NCBI RefSeq assembly: GCF_030814435.1
Contig: NZ_JAUSUW010000003.1
Coordinates: forward strand, 409,689-473,688
DNA from: Peteryoungia aggregata LMG 23059
Lineage (GTDB): Bacteria; Pseudomonadota; Alphaproteobacteria; Rhizobiales; Rhizobiaceae
Length of the DNA stretch: 64,000 nt
Direction of reading: 5' to 3'
In this document: one piece after another, positions 51,801 through 61,286 of the stretch
Layout of the letters: every line of letters starts with the position of its first letter
Position numbering within the stretch: position 1 is the first letter of the stretch
The notes under the pieces: model-generated
The model's database searches: none
The model's input: the letters and a program-made list of their open reading frames with translations, nothing else
What the model was told of the DNA's origin: nothing
Position numbers and translations under genes: made by a program

Positions 51801-51872
51801 GAGGTCGAGGTCGAGGTCGAGGTCGAGGTCGAGGTCGAGGTCGAGGTCGAGGTCGAGGTCGAGGTCGAGGTC
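51801..51872. repeat. Twelve perfect copies of GAGGTC
   Basis: A 72-bp run of twelve identical 6-base units lies inside the dead transposase, where the family has Asp-Leu once or twice. On the coding strand it reads (Asp-Leu)x12 and keeps the frame. Perfect identity suggests recent slippage. Confidence 0.97.
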
Positions 51873-52084
51873 ACGGGAGATGAACTCACTGCCATTGTCC
51901 ACCCTTATCGTTTTGGGATAGCCGGTCTTCCGGCAGATACCTTCCAGGGTCTGGACGACATCCTCGCCCCGGTAGGTGAAGCGTGCGTCGGCGGCCGGGC
52001 AGTAACGCGAGTGCGTGTCGACCACGGTCAGAATGCGCAGCTTCTTGCCAGTCGCGAGCTGGTCGTGGACAAAGTCCCCTTCTC

Positions 52085-52104
52085 GGCGTTTGCCAGCAAA
52101 CGCC
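52085..52104. repeat. Hairpin insertion in transposase (GGCGTTTGC stem)
   Basis: GGCGTTTGC-CA-GCAAACGCC is a perfect 9-base stem within the extra bases interrupting orfB between the VWAM and DFVHDQ codons. A related hairpin, CAAACGC-GAA-GCGTTTG, interrupts the other IS3 transposase at 40577-40593. Confidence 0.6.
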
Positions 52105-52488
52105 TGCCAGGGCAGGGCATAGCCCAGACATCGTTCGGCCCGACAGCATCCTGGCGATCGTCTCTGAGCTTTGCCTTAACCCGGCGCTTGGGATGCTTGT
52201 TGCGCAGTTGAAGCCCTAACTCGCTGTAAATCCTGTGTGTCTTCTTCATGTTGACCTTCCAACCATCTCGTCGCAAATGCACATGGACGCGGCGGTAGCC
52301 ATACCGCACGCGTGTCTCGCAAATCTCTTTGATGCGTCGTTCGAGTGGGCCCTGTCCGGTGCGGCGGGATTTGTAGTGGTAGATCGATGTATCGAACCTC
52401 AGGACCTTGCAGGCCCGTCGGATTGATGTGCCCCAATCCACCAGCATCCCGTCGATCAGCTTGCGCTTTCGGACAGGCCTCAGAGCTT

Positions 52489-52746
52489 TCAGCGGATGAC
52501 GTCCTGGAGCATCTCGCGGTCCAGCGTCAGATCGGCAACGATCTTCTTCAGCCTGGAGTTCTCATCCTCCAGAGCCTTCAATCGACGCACCTCGTCGGGC
52601 AGCAGACCCGCATACCTATTGCGCCAGTTGAAATACGCCGCCTGGCTGATCCCCGCCTTCCGGCAAATCTCCGCCACCGGCACACCGTCATCGCCCTGCT
52701 TCAAAATGAACGCCTTCTGGGCGTCTGAGAACTTCGATGCCTTCAT
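52489..52746 (-). CDS. IS3-family transposase OrfA
   Basis: 85-residue OrfA: KFSDAQKAFILKQGDDGVPVAEICRKAGISQAAYFNWRNRY forms the helix-turn-helix, and VRRLKALEDENSRLKKIVADLTLD the zipper. AAGGAG seven bases upstream supports the ATG at 52746. Intact. Confidence 0.88.
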   Translation of the reverse strand: MKASKFSDAQKAFILKQGDDGVPVAEICRKAGISQAAYFNWRNRYAGLLPDEVRRLKALEDENSRLKKIVADLTLDREMLQDVIR

Positions 52747-52792
52747 GCTTCCGCTCCTTTTCATAGCCGGAAAGTTGTCGCGGAAAACTCCA

Positions 52793-53393
52793 GTTATGAA
52801 CGGTCCAGTTTTTGGGGATCAGAGCACAGGGCGAAAACGACCGGTTTCTTTCCGGTTCGTCGCAGGTATCCGATATCCTAGGCCGAGAACGGTCCCTCCC
52901 AAACACCGCCGCGGTCGGGACCTGTGCCTGTATTGCCATGGAGGCTGATCGACGCTTGAGAGCCCTGAACGCTCGCTCGCTCGCTCGCTGCAAGGCATCT
53001 AGGTTCGCCTGCAAAACGCCAAGCTTTCCGGGGACGGGCTTCTCAAGAAGGTCGACCTGCTCCCAGGTAGAGATCGTCAGTGTATCATCGAGCCAGAATT
53101 AATCAGCGAAGCGTGCCAGTTCTTTGTGCAAGATGTTGCGTGGCGCTTGCTGGAACAATCCGCAAGGTTTTCCGGCACGTTCCAAGTACCAGCTTATCGA
53201 GGTCAAAGCTCGCTCGGCATGGCTGGCACTGATCCCCTCGACAAGAACGTTCGTTTGCTAGGCGCCGGCATCAGGTTTTACGCAAGCTCAACCCGAAGAA
53301 GGTGATGAATGCTTCAAGACGCTGGATAGATCGTCAGTATGGGCCGGCGGCATCTGGTTGCCAACTGATTTGCTCTCCCGGCGAGCCAACGGT
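52793..53393. other. Degenerate stretch between IS and amtB region
   Basis: About 600 bases with no convincing intact gene. It contains a GCTC x4.75 tandem run at 52971-52989. On the minus strand at 53099-53254 there is a 51-codon reading frame, VLVEGISASHAERALTSI then WYLERAGKPCGLFQQAPRN, ending in ARFAD and a stop. Its residue pattern looks like the C-terminal end of a real protein whose upstream part is lost; I do not recognise the family securely. Confidence 0.5.
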
Positions 53394-53420
53394 GAAAGGT
53401 CGGGCGCAACCCGACCTTTC
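53394..53420. terminator. Terminator of the amtB transcript
   Basis: GAAAGGTCGGG-CGCAA-CCCGACCTTTC, an 11-base perfect stem, 24 bases beyond the small membrane-protein gene that follows amtB. Confidence 0.75.
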
Positions 53421-53443
53421 ATTCATAGTCGGATGCAAAAGCT

Positions 53444-53608
53444 CTACATCTTCTTGTAGCAATCGTTTTCATGCTTGGCCATGGACACGATCGTCCAGAC
53501 GCACAGCCCAGCCCCGATAAGGCTCAGCAGCATGAGGATACCCGGGCTGTTGGCAAAGGTGAAATAGGCTTCGGCACCTTCCCAGGTCGTGATCGGCGCT
53601 GTGTTCAT
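53444..53608 (-). CDS. Small single-helix membrane protein after amtB
   Basis: 54 residues: NTAPITTWEGAEAYFTFANSPG followed by one membrane helix ILMLLSLIGAGLCVWTIV and a short charged tail. AAGGA eight bases before the ATG and a terminator behind it support a real gene. It is the second gene of the amtB operon. No known function; it may accompany the transporter. Confidence 0.6.
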   Translation of the reverse strand: MNTAPITTWEGAEAYFTFANSPGILMLLSLIGAGLCVWTIVSMAKHENDCYKKM

Positions 53609-53647
53609 CACAATGATCCTTCTTCTGTGTTTTCTCTTCAAGCTGGA

Positions 53648-54997
53648 TTATTCGGCAGGCGATGGCGATACCATGTCAGCGGAGAAGGCCGGGATGGCGC
53701 TTTCCGGATAGGCTCGGGCCGGGACTTCCGCCTTGTCAAGGCCTGTGACTTCGGCAGCTTCGGCAACGCGCAGCAAACCGAACATCTTCAGGACATAGGA
53801 CAGTGCGTAGCCCGGAATGAACCCGAGAAGCAGGAACACCATCGCACTGGCAAACTGCCCGAAGAAGGATACCGGTGGTGCCCCCTCGATGACATTCGGA
53901 TAGCCGGATGCGAAAATGCCGGCGGCCAACAGGCCCCAAAGACCACCGAAGCCGTGGACTGCAACCGCGCCGACGGCGTCGTCGATCTTGAAACGCTCCA
54001 CGAGAATGGTGTTGATCTTCGGCATGACACAACCGCCTGCGAAGGATATCAGAAAGGCTAGGCCCGGATAATAGAGTTCCAGTCCAGACGCCGACGAGAT
54101 GACGCCGATCAGCGCACCCGACATCATCCAGAAGGGATCACGGGTCACGAGATACGAGCCGATCATTCCGCCTGCAACAGCCATGAGCGTGTTGAACCCG
54201 AATGCCGAAAGGGTGGTGGGCGTGTTATAGATCGTCGTCCAGCCGCCGCCAGTGTAGATGATGCAGCCGCCAAGAAAGCCGAAGAAACCCATCACAATGA
54301 GCATGAGACCGATCAGCGACATCGGCATGTTATGCCCGACGATGGGGTTGATGGTGCCATCCTTGTTGTAGCGGCCGAGGCGCGGACCCAGATTTATCAG
54401 CACGCCCAGCGTGAAGAAGCCGGCAATCATATGCACACATCCGGCAGCACCGGTGTCATGCAGACCAAAGGTTGCCGTCAACCAACCGCCCGGATGCCAG
54501 CCCCAGGCCGCACCGAGGATCCAGACCACGGAGCCTAGGAAGACAGCGAGAATGGCAAAGCCCGAAATGCGGATTCGCTCGATGACCGAACCCGACATGA
54601 TCGATGCGGTGGTCGCCGCAAACAAGGTGAAGGCCGCATAAAAAATGCCGGAGGCCTGGTCCGACAGGTTCGGCCCCATATTGGCCGCCCATGGCAGACC
54701 AGCATTACCCGCCTCGCTGTAGGTCAAGCCGCCCGGGAACGAGAGATAGATCCACCAGCCGACATAAAAGAAGGTCGGCACGAGGAATGCGAAAGCGATC
54801 AGGTTCTTCATGCCGGAGGCCAGCGCATTCTTGGCACGCGATGCCCCCATTTCATAGGCGAGGAAGCCGGCGTGGATGGCGATCATCAACGCCGTGCACC
54901 ACCAGTAGAATATTTCAGTATTCATCAGCGTCGCCGTACCAAGTGCCTTTTCGAGCACTTCCACACGCGTTGTCATGTCGACAAGTTGTTGTTCCAT
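53648..54997 (-). CDS. amtB: Ammonium transporter
   Basis: 449-residue Amt/MEP/Rh channel with 11 membrane helices. The twin pore histidines are in GCVHMIAGF (near 188) and VAVHGFGGLWG (near 338). The N-terminus is longer than in E. coli AmtB and lacks an obvious cleaved signal, and no glnK gene is adjacent. Its position beside methylamine genes suggests capture of ammonium, or uptake of methylammonium itself. Confidence 0.88.
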   Translation of the reverse strand: MEQQLVDMTTRVEVLEKALGTATLMNTEIFYWWCTALMIAIHAGFLAYEMGASRAKNALASGMKNLIAFAFLVPTFFYVGWWIYLSFPGGLTYSEAGNAGLPWAANMGPNLSDQASGIFYAAFTLFAATTASIMSGSVIERIRISGFAILAVFLGSVVWILGAAWGWHPGGWLTATFGLHDTGAAGCVHMIAGFFTLGVLINLGPRLGRYNKDGTINPIVGHNMPMSLIGLMLIVMGFFGFLGGCIIYTGGGWTTIYNTPTTLSAFGFNTLMAVAGGMIGSYLVTRDPFWMMSGALIGVISSASGLELYYPGLAFLISFAGGCVMPKINTILVERFKIDDAVGAVAVHGFGGLWGLLAAGIFASGYPNVIEGAPPVSFFGQFASAMVFLLLGFIPGYALSYVLKMFGLLRVAEAAEVTGLDKAEVPARAYPESAIPAFSADMVSPSPAE

Positions 54998-55384
54998 TTC
55001 ACCAGTCTCCGGTTTCAGAGCTCCCCATTTGGTTCCTTAAAGTAAAAAATAATTCTTGGTGTGAAACAAGATGAAAGATTTAGGCAGGTGTACGATTTAA
55101 TTTTCATGGAAAATCAATGACTGAGCTGAAGCAATTTCTTGAATGATCAAGTTTCGCGCATCGATGGTGATTTTTTGATCTGCCTTTTTGACATTTCATG
55201 GACCTCAGAAAGGCCTTCCAGATCTTCTTCCCAGTGTTTAATCACCGCCGGGACAGCGTTCAAAATTGAGGCCCCCGATAAACTTTTATTCCCCCTGGGC
55301 AAGCTCGGCTTTACAGAGGGCAAGGGCGTGGTGGATGATTGGCCTCTGCGCGTCGTTGAACCCGCATCTTTTATGGGTGATCTC
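54998..55384. other. AT-richer divergent promoter region amtB-tdm
   Basis: 387 bases of lower GC than the surroundings, holding promoters for both genes. No clear sigma-54 element or operator was found. An open frame extends the downstream gene back to 55139, but its residues are not protein-like and lack a ribosome site. Confidence 0.5.
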
Positions 55385-57751
55385 ATGCCGGAACCAATTG
55401 TTACCCGCACTTCGCCCGACCGGCCGCGCGCCAGTTCGGTATTGCAGCCGGGCCTTTGGCAGGGCGGGCCAGGAATGGAGCGATACCGCGTCAAAGGGCG
55501 AGGCTCGCTGGTTGTTCCGGTCAAGGCCGGCGATCGAATAGCGGTTTGCGACACCGAAGGGGCCCAGGCCTGCGAGTTGTCGTTCATTGACACGAATGGG
55601 CGCTTCAATGACGCGGGGCTTGACGTTGCCTCGGACGGGACGGCAGAGGGGCTAAAGGCACTGGTTGCAGAGGGCGGCGAAGGAGCAAGTCGAACGCTCG
55701 CAGCGTTTCGCAGGCGCGGTATCGATCTGGCCGTTGCCCGGTCCCTTGGCCTGTTCGGCCAGTCGTCGACCGCTGGAGCCAAGGCCGAATTCACCATGGC
55801 TCTTGATGGGCTCTTGGTGGTGGCAGCGCCGGGCAGGCCCATGCATGTTGCAAGCGCAGACACCGCAACACCCATCGAACTGCGCGTCAAGCGAGCGAAT
55901 GTCGGGCGCTCCTACATGGAAATGCTTCCCGAACCGTTGGCCGATCCCTTGCAGGAGATCCGTATCCGCGCGGCAACGGCATCAGCTTATTTTGTGCGGG
56001 CCGGAGAATTCATTCAGCTGATCGACGTCTCCGGCCGGCAATGCACCGATTTTCAAGCTTTTTCGGCCCGCAAGGTGGACAGGGGTCTCGACCTCGCGCT
56101 GGATTCGACGATCACACGCACGCTGCTGGGGAGAAGCTATCCTGCACCAGGCCTGCCGTCCAAGGCTTTCGACAGGGACATAGAGCCGCTGGTGGAAATC
56201 GTGCAGGATACGGTCGGCCGCCACGACGCCTTCGCCACAGCCTGCAACGCCCGCTACTACGACGACATGGGCTATCCCGGCCATGTCAACTGCACGGACA
56301 ATTTCAACAAGGCTCTTGCTCCTTATGGCATACCAGGACGCAAGGGGTGGGAGGCGATCAACTTCTTCTACAACACCCATGTCGACCAGCAGAACCAGAT
56401 CCACATGGACGAGCCATGGTCTCGGCCAGGTGACTACGTTCTAATGCGGGCACTGACCGATCTAGTCTGTGTGTCGTCCTCCTGCCCAGACGATATCGAT
56501 GCCGCCAATGGCTGGGACCCGACCGACATTCATCTTCGCACCTATTCCGGTGCGGAATCCTTCTCCAGAGCCGTGGCGATCCGCATGACACCAGAGTCTG
56601 CCCCCGTACCGACGCAGGAAACCGCGTTTCATCCGCGTTTCGCCGAAAAGACGCGCAACTTCACGGAGTATAGGGGCTTCTGGCTGCCGGCGAGCTTTCG
56701 CGACGGTGCGATTGGAGAATACTGGGCCTGCCGCGAGCGTGCGGTGGTCATGGACCTCTCGGCTCTGCGCAAGTTCGAGATCACCGGCCCTGATGCCGAA
56801 GCGCTGCTGCAATGGTGCCTGACACGCGATATCCGCAAGCTTTCCAACGGGCAGGTCGTCTACAGTGCCATGTGCTACGAGAGCGGCGGCATGATCGACG
56901 ACGGCACCTTGTACAGGCTGGGGCAGAACAATTTTCGCTGGGTTGGCGGTGACGATGCAAGCGGCCTTTGGCTGCGCGAGCAGGCGGAAAGGGCGGGCTT
57001 CAGAGCCTGGGTGCGTTCATCGACGGACCAGATGCACAATATCGCGGTACAGGGTCCTGGAAGCCGCAACATCCTAAAGGACATAATCTGGACAGCGCCT
57101 CAGCAGTCCAGCCTAGGCGAACTCGACTGGTTCCGCTTCTGCATCGGGCGGATCGGCCATTTCGAAGGGCCTCCTGTTGTTGTCTCGCGCACCGGCTATA
57201 CGGGCGAGCTCGGCTATGAGATCTTCTGCCATCCGAAGGACGCGCTCGCAGTATTCGACGCGGTAATGAAGGCTGGTGAACCGTATGGATTGACGCCGAT
57301 GGGCCTGGAGGCACTCGACATGGTGCGGATCGAGGCCGGACTGGTGTTTGCCGGATACGACTTCAACGACCAGATCGACCCTTTCGAAGCCGGCATTGGA
57401 TTTACCGTGCCGTTGAAAAGCAAGGCCGACGACTTCATTGGCCGCGAGGCGCTGATCGAACGCAAGCAGACCCCCCGGCACAGGCTTGTGGGCCTTGCGA
57501 TCGAAGCCAATGATGCCATCGGTCATGGAGACCCCGTGTTCGTTGGACGTGCACAGGTCGGCGTGGTGACAAGCGCCACACGCTCCCCCATCCTCAAGCG
57601 CAATATAGCTTTGGCTCGCCTCGACGTGCATCATGCGGCACTCGGTTCAACTGTGGAGATCGGCAAACTGGACGGCCACCAGAAACGCCTTCCCGCAAGC
57701 GTGACTGATCTTGCCCAGTATGATCCCGGCAAGACGCGACCGCGCGGTTAA
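55385..57751 (+). CDS. tdm: Trimethylamine-N-oxide demethylase (aldolase)
   Basis: 788-residue two-part protein. The N-terminal half (about 1-430) is a DUF1989 fold with cysteines in SGRQCTDF, GHVNCTDNFNKAL and VCVSSSCPDD suited to bind zinc. The C-terminal half is a GcvT-like tetrahydrofolate-binding aminomethyltransferase (SALRKFEITGPDAEALLQ, VQGPGSRNIL, SRTGYTGELGYEIF). This is the architecture of Tdm, which splits TMAO into dimethylamine and formaldehyde, the latter captured by folate. tmm ends 124 bases away, convergently. ATG 55385 follows GGGTGA. Confidence 0.85.
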   Translation: MPEPIVTRTSPDRPRASSVLQPGLWQGGPGMERYRVKGRGSLVVPVKAGDRIAVCDTEGAQACELSFIDTNGRFNDAGLDVASDGTAEGLKALVAEGGEGASRTLAAFRRRGIDLAVARSLGLFGQSSTAGAKAEFTMALDGLLVVAAPGRPMHVASADTATPIELRVKRANVGRSYMEMLPEPLADPLQEIRIRAATASAYFVRAGEFIQLIDVSGRQCTDFQAFSARKVDRGLDLALDSTITRTLLGRSYPAPGLPSKAFDRDIEPLVEIVQDTVGRHDAFATACNARYYDDMGYPGHVNCTDNFNKALAPYGIPGRKGWEAINFFYNTHVDQQNQIHMDEPWSRPGDYVLMRALTDLVCVSSSCPDDIDAANGWDPTDIHLRTYSGAESFSRAVAIRMTPESAPVPTQETAFHPRFAEKTRNFTEYRGFWLPASFRDGAIGEYWACRERAVVMDLSALRKFEITGPDAEALLQWCLTRDIRKLSNGQVVYSAMCYESGGMIDDGTLYRLGQNNFRWVGGDDASGLWLREQAERAGFRAWVRSSTDQMHNIAVQGPGSRNILKDIIWTAPQQSSLGELDWFRFCIGRIGHFEGPPVVVSRTGYTGELGYEIFCHPKDALAVFDAVMKAGEPYGLTPMGLEALDMVRIEAGLVFAGYDFNDQIDPFEAGIGFTVPLKSKADDFIGREALIERKQTPRHRLVGLAIEANDAIGHGDPVFVGRAQVGVVTSATRSPILKRNIALARLDVHHAALGSTVEIGKLDGHQKRLPASVTDLAQYDPGKTRPRG

Positions 57752-57875
57752 AGCGCAAAGCGAAACCGCAGCTTTCACAGCGCCCCTTCTTCCGTTCGCT
57801 ACGGGGCATTGCAGAGCGTGCAGGAAATCGCGCGGCATGGGCGAAAAATCGATGAACGATCTTCAAACGATACCG

Positions 57876-59213
57876 TCAGTTCTTCAGATATTCTTCCAAC
57901 GTATCGTCCATGGCCTGAAGCCAGGGCGTGTGGTGCTTGGGGGCCATGGTGCCGGTCATCAATGAGCGATGCGCTTGGTCGCGAAAGCCCATGATGCTCT
58001 GGCTCTTGTAATGCTCCCACTCCATGAAGGTGCGGTTGGTGCCCTCAATGTCGAATTTCGGGTAATCGGTCAGCGCTAGGAGATCGAGCACATAGTCGCC
58101 TTGGAACCAGATGGCCTGCTCGGCATCCTCCAACGCCTCCTCTCGGGAGCGCCACGCATCGAAATCCGCCTTCATTGCGGCTGCGCTCGGCAAGGAGAGA
58201 CGTCCCATCATGACGTCGCGCGCGTACCAGGCCTGCACGTCGAACATGTTGAAGGTGTAGAACTGGTCCTGCATGCCGATATAGAAAAGGCGGTGGTTCC
58301 CCTCGAAGACCACGCCTTTGTAGAGACTGTCACTCCACAGGCGGTTGGCGGTTTTCAGCCGCAGCTCATCAGGCAGGAACGGAAAGTGATGGAGGTAGCC
58401 GGTGCACAAGATCAGTGCATCCACTTCTTTCGTTGAGCCATCGGCAAAATGCGCGGTCTTGTTCACGAGCTTCTGCAGCAGCGGGCGCTCCTCGAAGCGC
58501 TCTGGCCATTTGAAACCCATTGGTCGCGAGCGATAGCTGGTCGTGACCGATTTTGCGCCATATTTCCAGCATTGCGAGCCAATGTCCTCAGCGGAATAAC
58601 TGCGACCGACAATCAGCACGTCCTTGTCCTTGAATTCAAGCGCATCGCGGAAATCATGGGCGTGCAGGACGCGACCGCCAAAGGTATCAACGCCTGGGAA
58701 GGATGGAACGTTCGGTGTGGAAAAATGACCGGAAGCGACAACGACATGGTCGAACACCTCGCTATACATCCTGTCATTGACGCGATCATGCGCCGTCACG
58801 TTGAAGGTTTGCCGTTCCTGGTCGAACGTCACCATGCGCACCGGCGTCGAAAACCGCACCCAATCACGCAGGCCCGCCTTCTCGACACGGCCCTTGATGT
58901 AGTCAAACAGGACTGCACGCGGCGGATAGGAAGCGATCGGTTTGCCGAAATGTTCCTCGAAGGTGTAGTCGGCGAATTCAAGACATTCCTTCGGGCCATT
59001 GGACCAGAGATAACGGTACATGCTGCCATGCACAGCCTCACCATATTCATCCAGGCCCGTTCGCCAGGTGTAGTTCCACAGGCCGCCCCAGTCTGCCTGC
59101 TTCTCGAAGCAGACAACCTCCGGGATCTCCGCTCCCTTGGCCTTGGCCGAGTGGAAGGCTCTCAACTGCGCAAGGCCAGAGGGGCCTGCCCCGATCACCG
59201 CTACTCTGGTCAT
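57876..59213 (-). CDS. tmm: Trimethylamine monooxygenase
   Basis: 445-residue bacterial flavin monooxygenase. FAD motif GAGPSG (residues 8-13), the FMO signature [11 protein letters not shown] near 185, an NADPH site [15 protein letters not shown] near 207 and [10 protein letters not shown] near 280. Blocks [27 protein letters not shown] and [13 protein letters not shown] are those of characterised Tmm enzymes that oxidise trimethylamine to TMAO. The NADPH loop has Arg where others have Ser. Last gene of the dmm operon, 53 bases after dmmC. Confidence 0.93.
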   Translation of the reverse strand: MTRVAVIGAGPSGLAQLRAFHSAKAKGAEIPEVVCFEKQADWGGLWNYTWRTGLDEYGEAVHGSMYRYLWSNGPKECLEFADYTFEEHFGKPIASYPPRAVLFDYIKGRVEKAGLRDWVRFSTPVRMVTFDQERQTFNVTAHDRVNDRMYSEVFDHVVVASGHFSTPNVPSFPGVDTFGGRVLHAHDFRDALEFKDKDVLIVGRSYSAEDIGSQCWKYGAKSVTTSYRSRPMGFKWPERFEERPLLQKLVNKTAHFADGSTKEVDALILCTGYLHHFPFLPDELRLKTANRLWSDSLYKGVVFEGNHRLFYIGMQDQFYTFNMFDVQAWYARDVMMGRLSLPSAAAMKADFDAWRSREEALEDAEQAIWFQGDYVLDLLALTDYPKFDIEGTNRTFMEWEHYKSQSIMGFRDQAHRSLMTGTMAPKHHTPWLQAMDDTLEEYLKN

Positions 59214-59266
59214 GATGCATCCCTCTTTTCTGGTGTGTCTTCTCGGCGCCTCTCAGTGCGCCTGCC

Positions 59267-60307
59267 CTAATCGGGAAAGATGCCGGGACTGGTCGGTGCG
59301 CCGTCGTCATATCTGGCGAGATAATCGATGGTCGTCTGCCGGTAGCGCGTCAGTCCCTTATAATCGACGATTTCCGGCGGCAATGATGTCAGCACGCGGG
59401 GCAAACGGCGCGCCCATTTCGGAATTGTGACCAGTTCATCCATGCTGATCAGATAACAGCGGATGATGAACAGGATCGCGTTCGAGCGCGGCAGACGCCA
59501 AAGGCTTTGCATTTCGACCCGAAGATGCACCTTGCGGCCGACATTGTCCGGCGTCACGGTGGTGCGATCCCTTCCCCATTTCGGGTAGTTTTCAGGACTG
59601 GTGTCGAGACGCGGATTGATGGTCATCGTCCAGTTGAGCCGGCGCGTGGGCTTTGCCTGCTGCAGGTTCAGAAGGAACTTCAGCGCACGTTCAAACACCC
59701 CGATCTGGTGGGCCAGAGGCACGGGCCCGTGCCACTCCATGAAATTCATGCCGATATCGAAATCGAGCGACCAATCGGCCTGGGTGGTGACCATGCCGGC
59801 ATCCATCCAGAGATTGTTGTCGCGCTGATCGACAATGCAGAAGTCCCCCTGCGACTGCCGCGTGATGTATTCCATCGGCCCGTATGGCAACGTGCCAGGC
59901 TCGCCAAAGGTAAAGGTATCATCGATCTCGAGTGGCCGATTGATCCAACGCCAGCAGTCACCGGTCTTTTCCAACGTGAAATGTTCCGGATAATCGCGCG
60001 CCTTGTGCTCCATGAGCAGTTCCAGCACGTCCCACTGCGCTGTCATCATGTGGGGCAGGGCCTGACAGCGCAGCGGGTCCTCCTTCAGCACCAATGCCCG
60101 GTCGCGCATCTCCGAGACATAGTGCTCGTCGACATCGATCAGTTTTTCAAAGACGGTGCCCGTCTGGCCCGGCACATGCGGCTCCATGTTGACCGAATAC
60201 ATGTATTCGTCACGGTCGAAGGGAAAGGGGAAGCGCCGAATGTTTTGAGGGCTGTTGCGGTAGGTGAAATCGTCGCGGAACGTCTCGTGCCGGAAGGTGA
60301 TGGTCAT
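59267..60307 (-). CDS. dmmC: Dimethylamine monooxygenase heme subunit (DUF3445)
   Basis: 346-residue DUF3445/heme-dependent oxidative N-demethylase family protein (PFPFDRDEYMYSVNMEPH, EDPLRCQALPHMMTAQWDVLE, FTFGEPGTLPYGPMEY, NFMEWHGPVPLAHQ, HLRVEMQSLWRLPRSNAILF). The catalytic subunit is thought to bind heme. The gene order D-A-B-C matches dmmDABC operons that oxidise dimethylamine to methylamine and formaldehyde. GAGG nine bases before the ATG at 60307 supports the start. Confidence 0.85.
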   Translation of the reverse strand: MTITFRHETFRDDFTYRNSPQNIRRFPFPFDRDEYMYSVNMEPHVPGQTGTVFEKLIDVDEHYVSEMRDRALVLKEDPLRCQALPHMMTAQWDVLELLMEHKARDYPEHFTLEKTGDCWRWINRPLEIDDTFTFGEPGTLPYGPMEYITRQSQGDFCIVDQRDNNLWMDAGMVTTQADWSLDFDIGMNFMEWHGPVPLAHQIGVFERALKFLLNLQQAKPTRRLNWTMTINPRLDTSPENYPKWGRDRTTVTPDNVGRKVHLRVEMQSLWRLPRSNAILFIIRCYLISMDELVTIPKWARRLPRVLTSLPPEIVDYKGLTRYRQTTIDYLARYDDGAPTSPGIFPD

Positions 60308-60320
60308 GCCCACAATCCTC

Positions 60321-61286
60321 TTAGAGATTGACAACGAGTTGCTGTCCCTTCAGCCGGGACACGCAGATCATAATCTTCTTGCCGGAGGCCTTTTCCGCCT
60401 CGCTCAGATAGATGTCATTGTGCTCGATCATGCCATCAGCCGAGAGCACCGCGGTTTCGCATTGGCCACACGCGCCACCGCGACACATATAGGGCGCCTG
60501 GCAGCCGGCAGCCTCCACCGCCTCAAGGATGCTCTGATGCTCGCCAACAATCAGATGGATATCTGATCTCGCAAGCCGCAGCTGGAACGGCTGGCCGGTC
60601 GGCGGGGCCATGAAGCGTTCGAAATGCAGGTTCTCATCCGGCCAACCGGCTTGCTGAGCGGCCTGTTGCACGCTGTCGATCATCCCGCTTGGACCGCAGA
60701 TATAGAGATGCGTACCGAGCGACTGTTTGTCGAGCAGAGCTGTGATGGGGACCTGACTTGCCTCGTCATCGCAGTAGATCTTGACCTTGCGCATCCCATA
60801 TCGCCCCAGAAGTTCATGCCAATAGGCACCGTGGGCGCGCGAGCGGATCGCATAATGCAGTTCGAATGCAATATTTTCCGCAGTGAACTGCTCCATCATC
60901 GCAAGGAAGGGCGTGACACCGATGCCGCCGGCAATCAGCAGATGCTTGCGCGCCCTCCGATCGGCAGCAAAAAGATTGACCGGCTGACTGATCGTCAGAA
61001 TGTCACCGGGCTTCACCTGCTCATGCAGGAACGCCGAACCACCGCGTGACTGCGGTACGCGCAATACGCTGATCTCGTAGCCAGATGTGTCGTTGGGTGG
61101 GGACATCAGAGAATAGGGATTTCGGCGCAGCACGCCGCCATCATCCATCGACACCACCACATGGGCGCCACCCGAAAACACTGGCAAAGCAGCACCGTCC
61201 GGACGTTCAAAGCGAAAGCGCTTTACGGCTTCGGCGACGGGCGTAACAGCCGCCACCCGAACTTGCATATCCGTATTCAGCGTCAC
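60321..61286 (-). CDS. dmmB: Dimethylamine monooxygenase reductase
   Basis: 321-residue electron-transfer protein of the phthalate-dioxygenase-reductase type. The FAD-binding part has RNPYSLMSPP near residue 57, the NAD part IAGGIGVTPFLAM near 112, and a C-terminal plant-type [2Fe-2S] domain with C-R-G-G-A-C-G-Q-C and a later Cys (IMICVS). It passes electrons from NAD(P)H to the heme subunit. It overlaps dmmA by four bases. Confidence 0.88.
   Translation of the reverse strand: MTLNTDMQVRVAAVTPVAEAVKRFRFERPDGAALPVFSGGAHVVVSMDDGGVLRRNPYSLMSPPNDTSGYEISVLRVPQSRGGSAFLHEQVKPGDILTISQPVNLFAADRRARKHLLIAGGIGVTPFLAMMEQFTAENIAFELHYAIRSRAHGAYWHELLGRYGMRKVKIYCDDEASQVPITALLDKQSLGTHLYICGPSGMIDSVQQAAQQAGWPDENLHFERFMAPPTGQPFQLRLARSDIHLIVGEHQSILEAVEAAGCQAPYMCRGGACGQCETAVLSADGMIEHNDIYLSEAEKASGKKIMICVSRLKGQQLVVNL

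Larger units (their letters stand above)
51543..52492 (-). pseudogene. IS3-family transposase OrfB with three lesions
   Basis: The transposase can be followed from KRKLIDGMLVDWGTSIRR (about 52470) through RYGYRRVHVHLRRDGW and GPNDVWAM. About 41 extra bases then shift the frame (52085-52125), after which DFVHDQLATGKK, VVDTHSRY and TIRVDNGSEFISRD resume. A 72-bp hexamer expansion, a TAG in place of a tyrosine codon at about 51794, and then NGFIEAFNRKLRSECLNAHWF to IGYNVPIALHNPGG complete it. No functional transposase can be made. Confidence 0.85.
51524..52792 (-). mobile_element. IS3-family insertion sequence, degraded
   Basis: A 1269-bp element with ends TGGAGTTTTCCG and complement. Similarity between the two flanks extends outward to GGACCG at 51510 and 52801, so the true ends may lie slightly farther out. 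orfA is intact and orfB is broken. No direct repeat is visible at either choice of ends. It is inserted between the TRAP operon promoter and the amtB/methylamine region. Confidence 0.8.

Noticed and set aside
51801..51872. CRISPR-like short repeat array
   Set aside because: Units are 6 bases, contiguous, without spacers; it is a microsatellite in a transposase.
52688..53014. 108-residue minus-strand frame overlapping the IS end
   Set aside because: It crosses the IS terminus and a GCTC tandem run; no recognisable residues.
55139..55384. 82-residue N-terminal extension of tdm
   Set aside because: No ribosome site, unusual residues and lower GC; the DUF1989 part starts after 55385.
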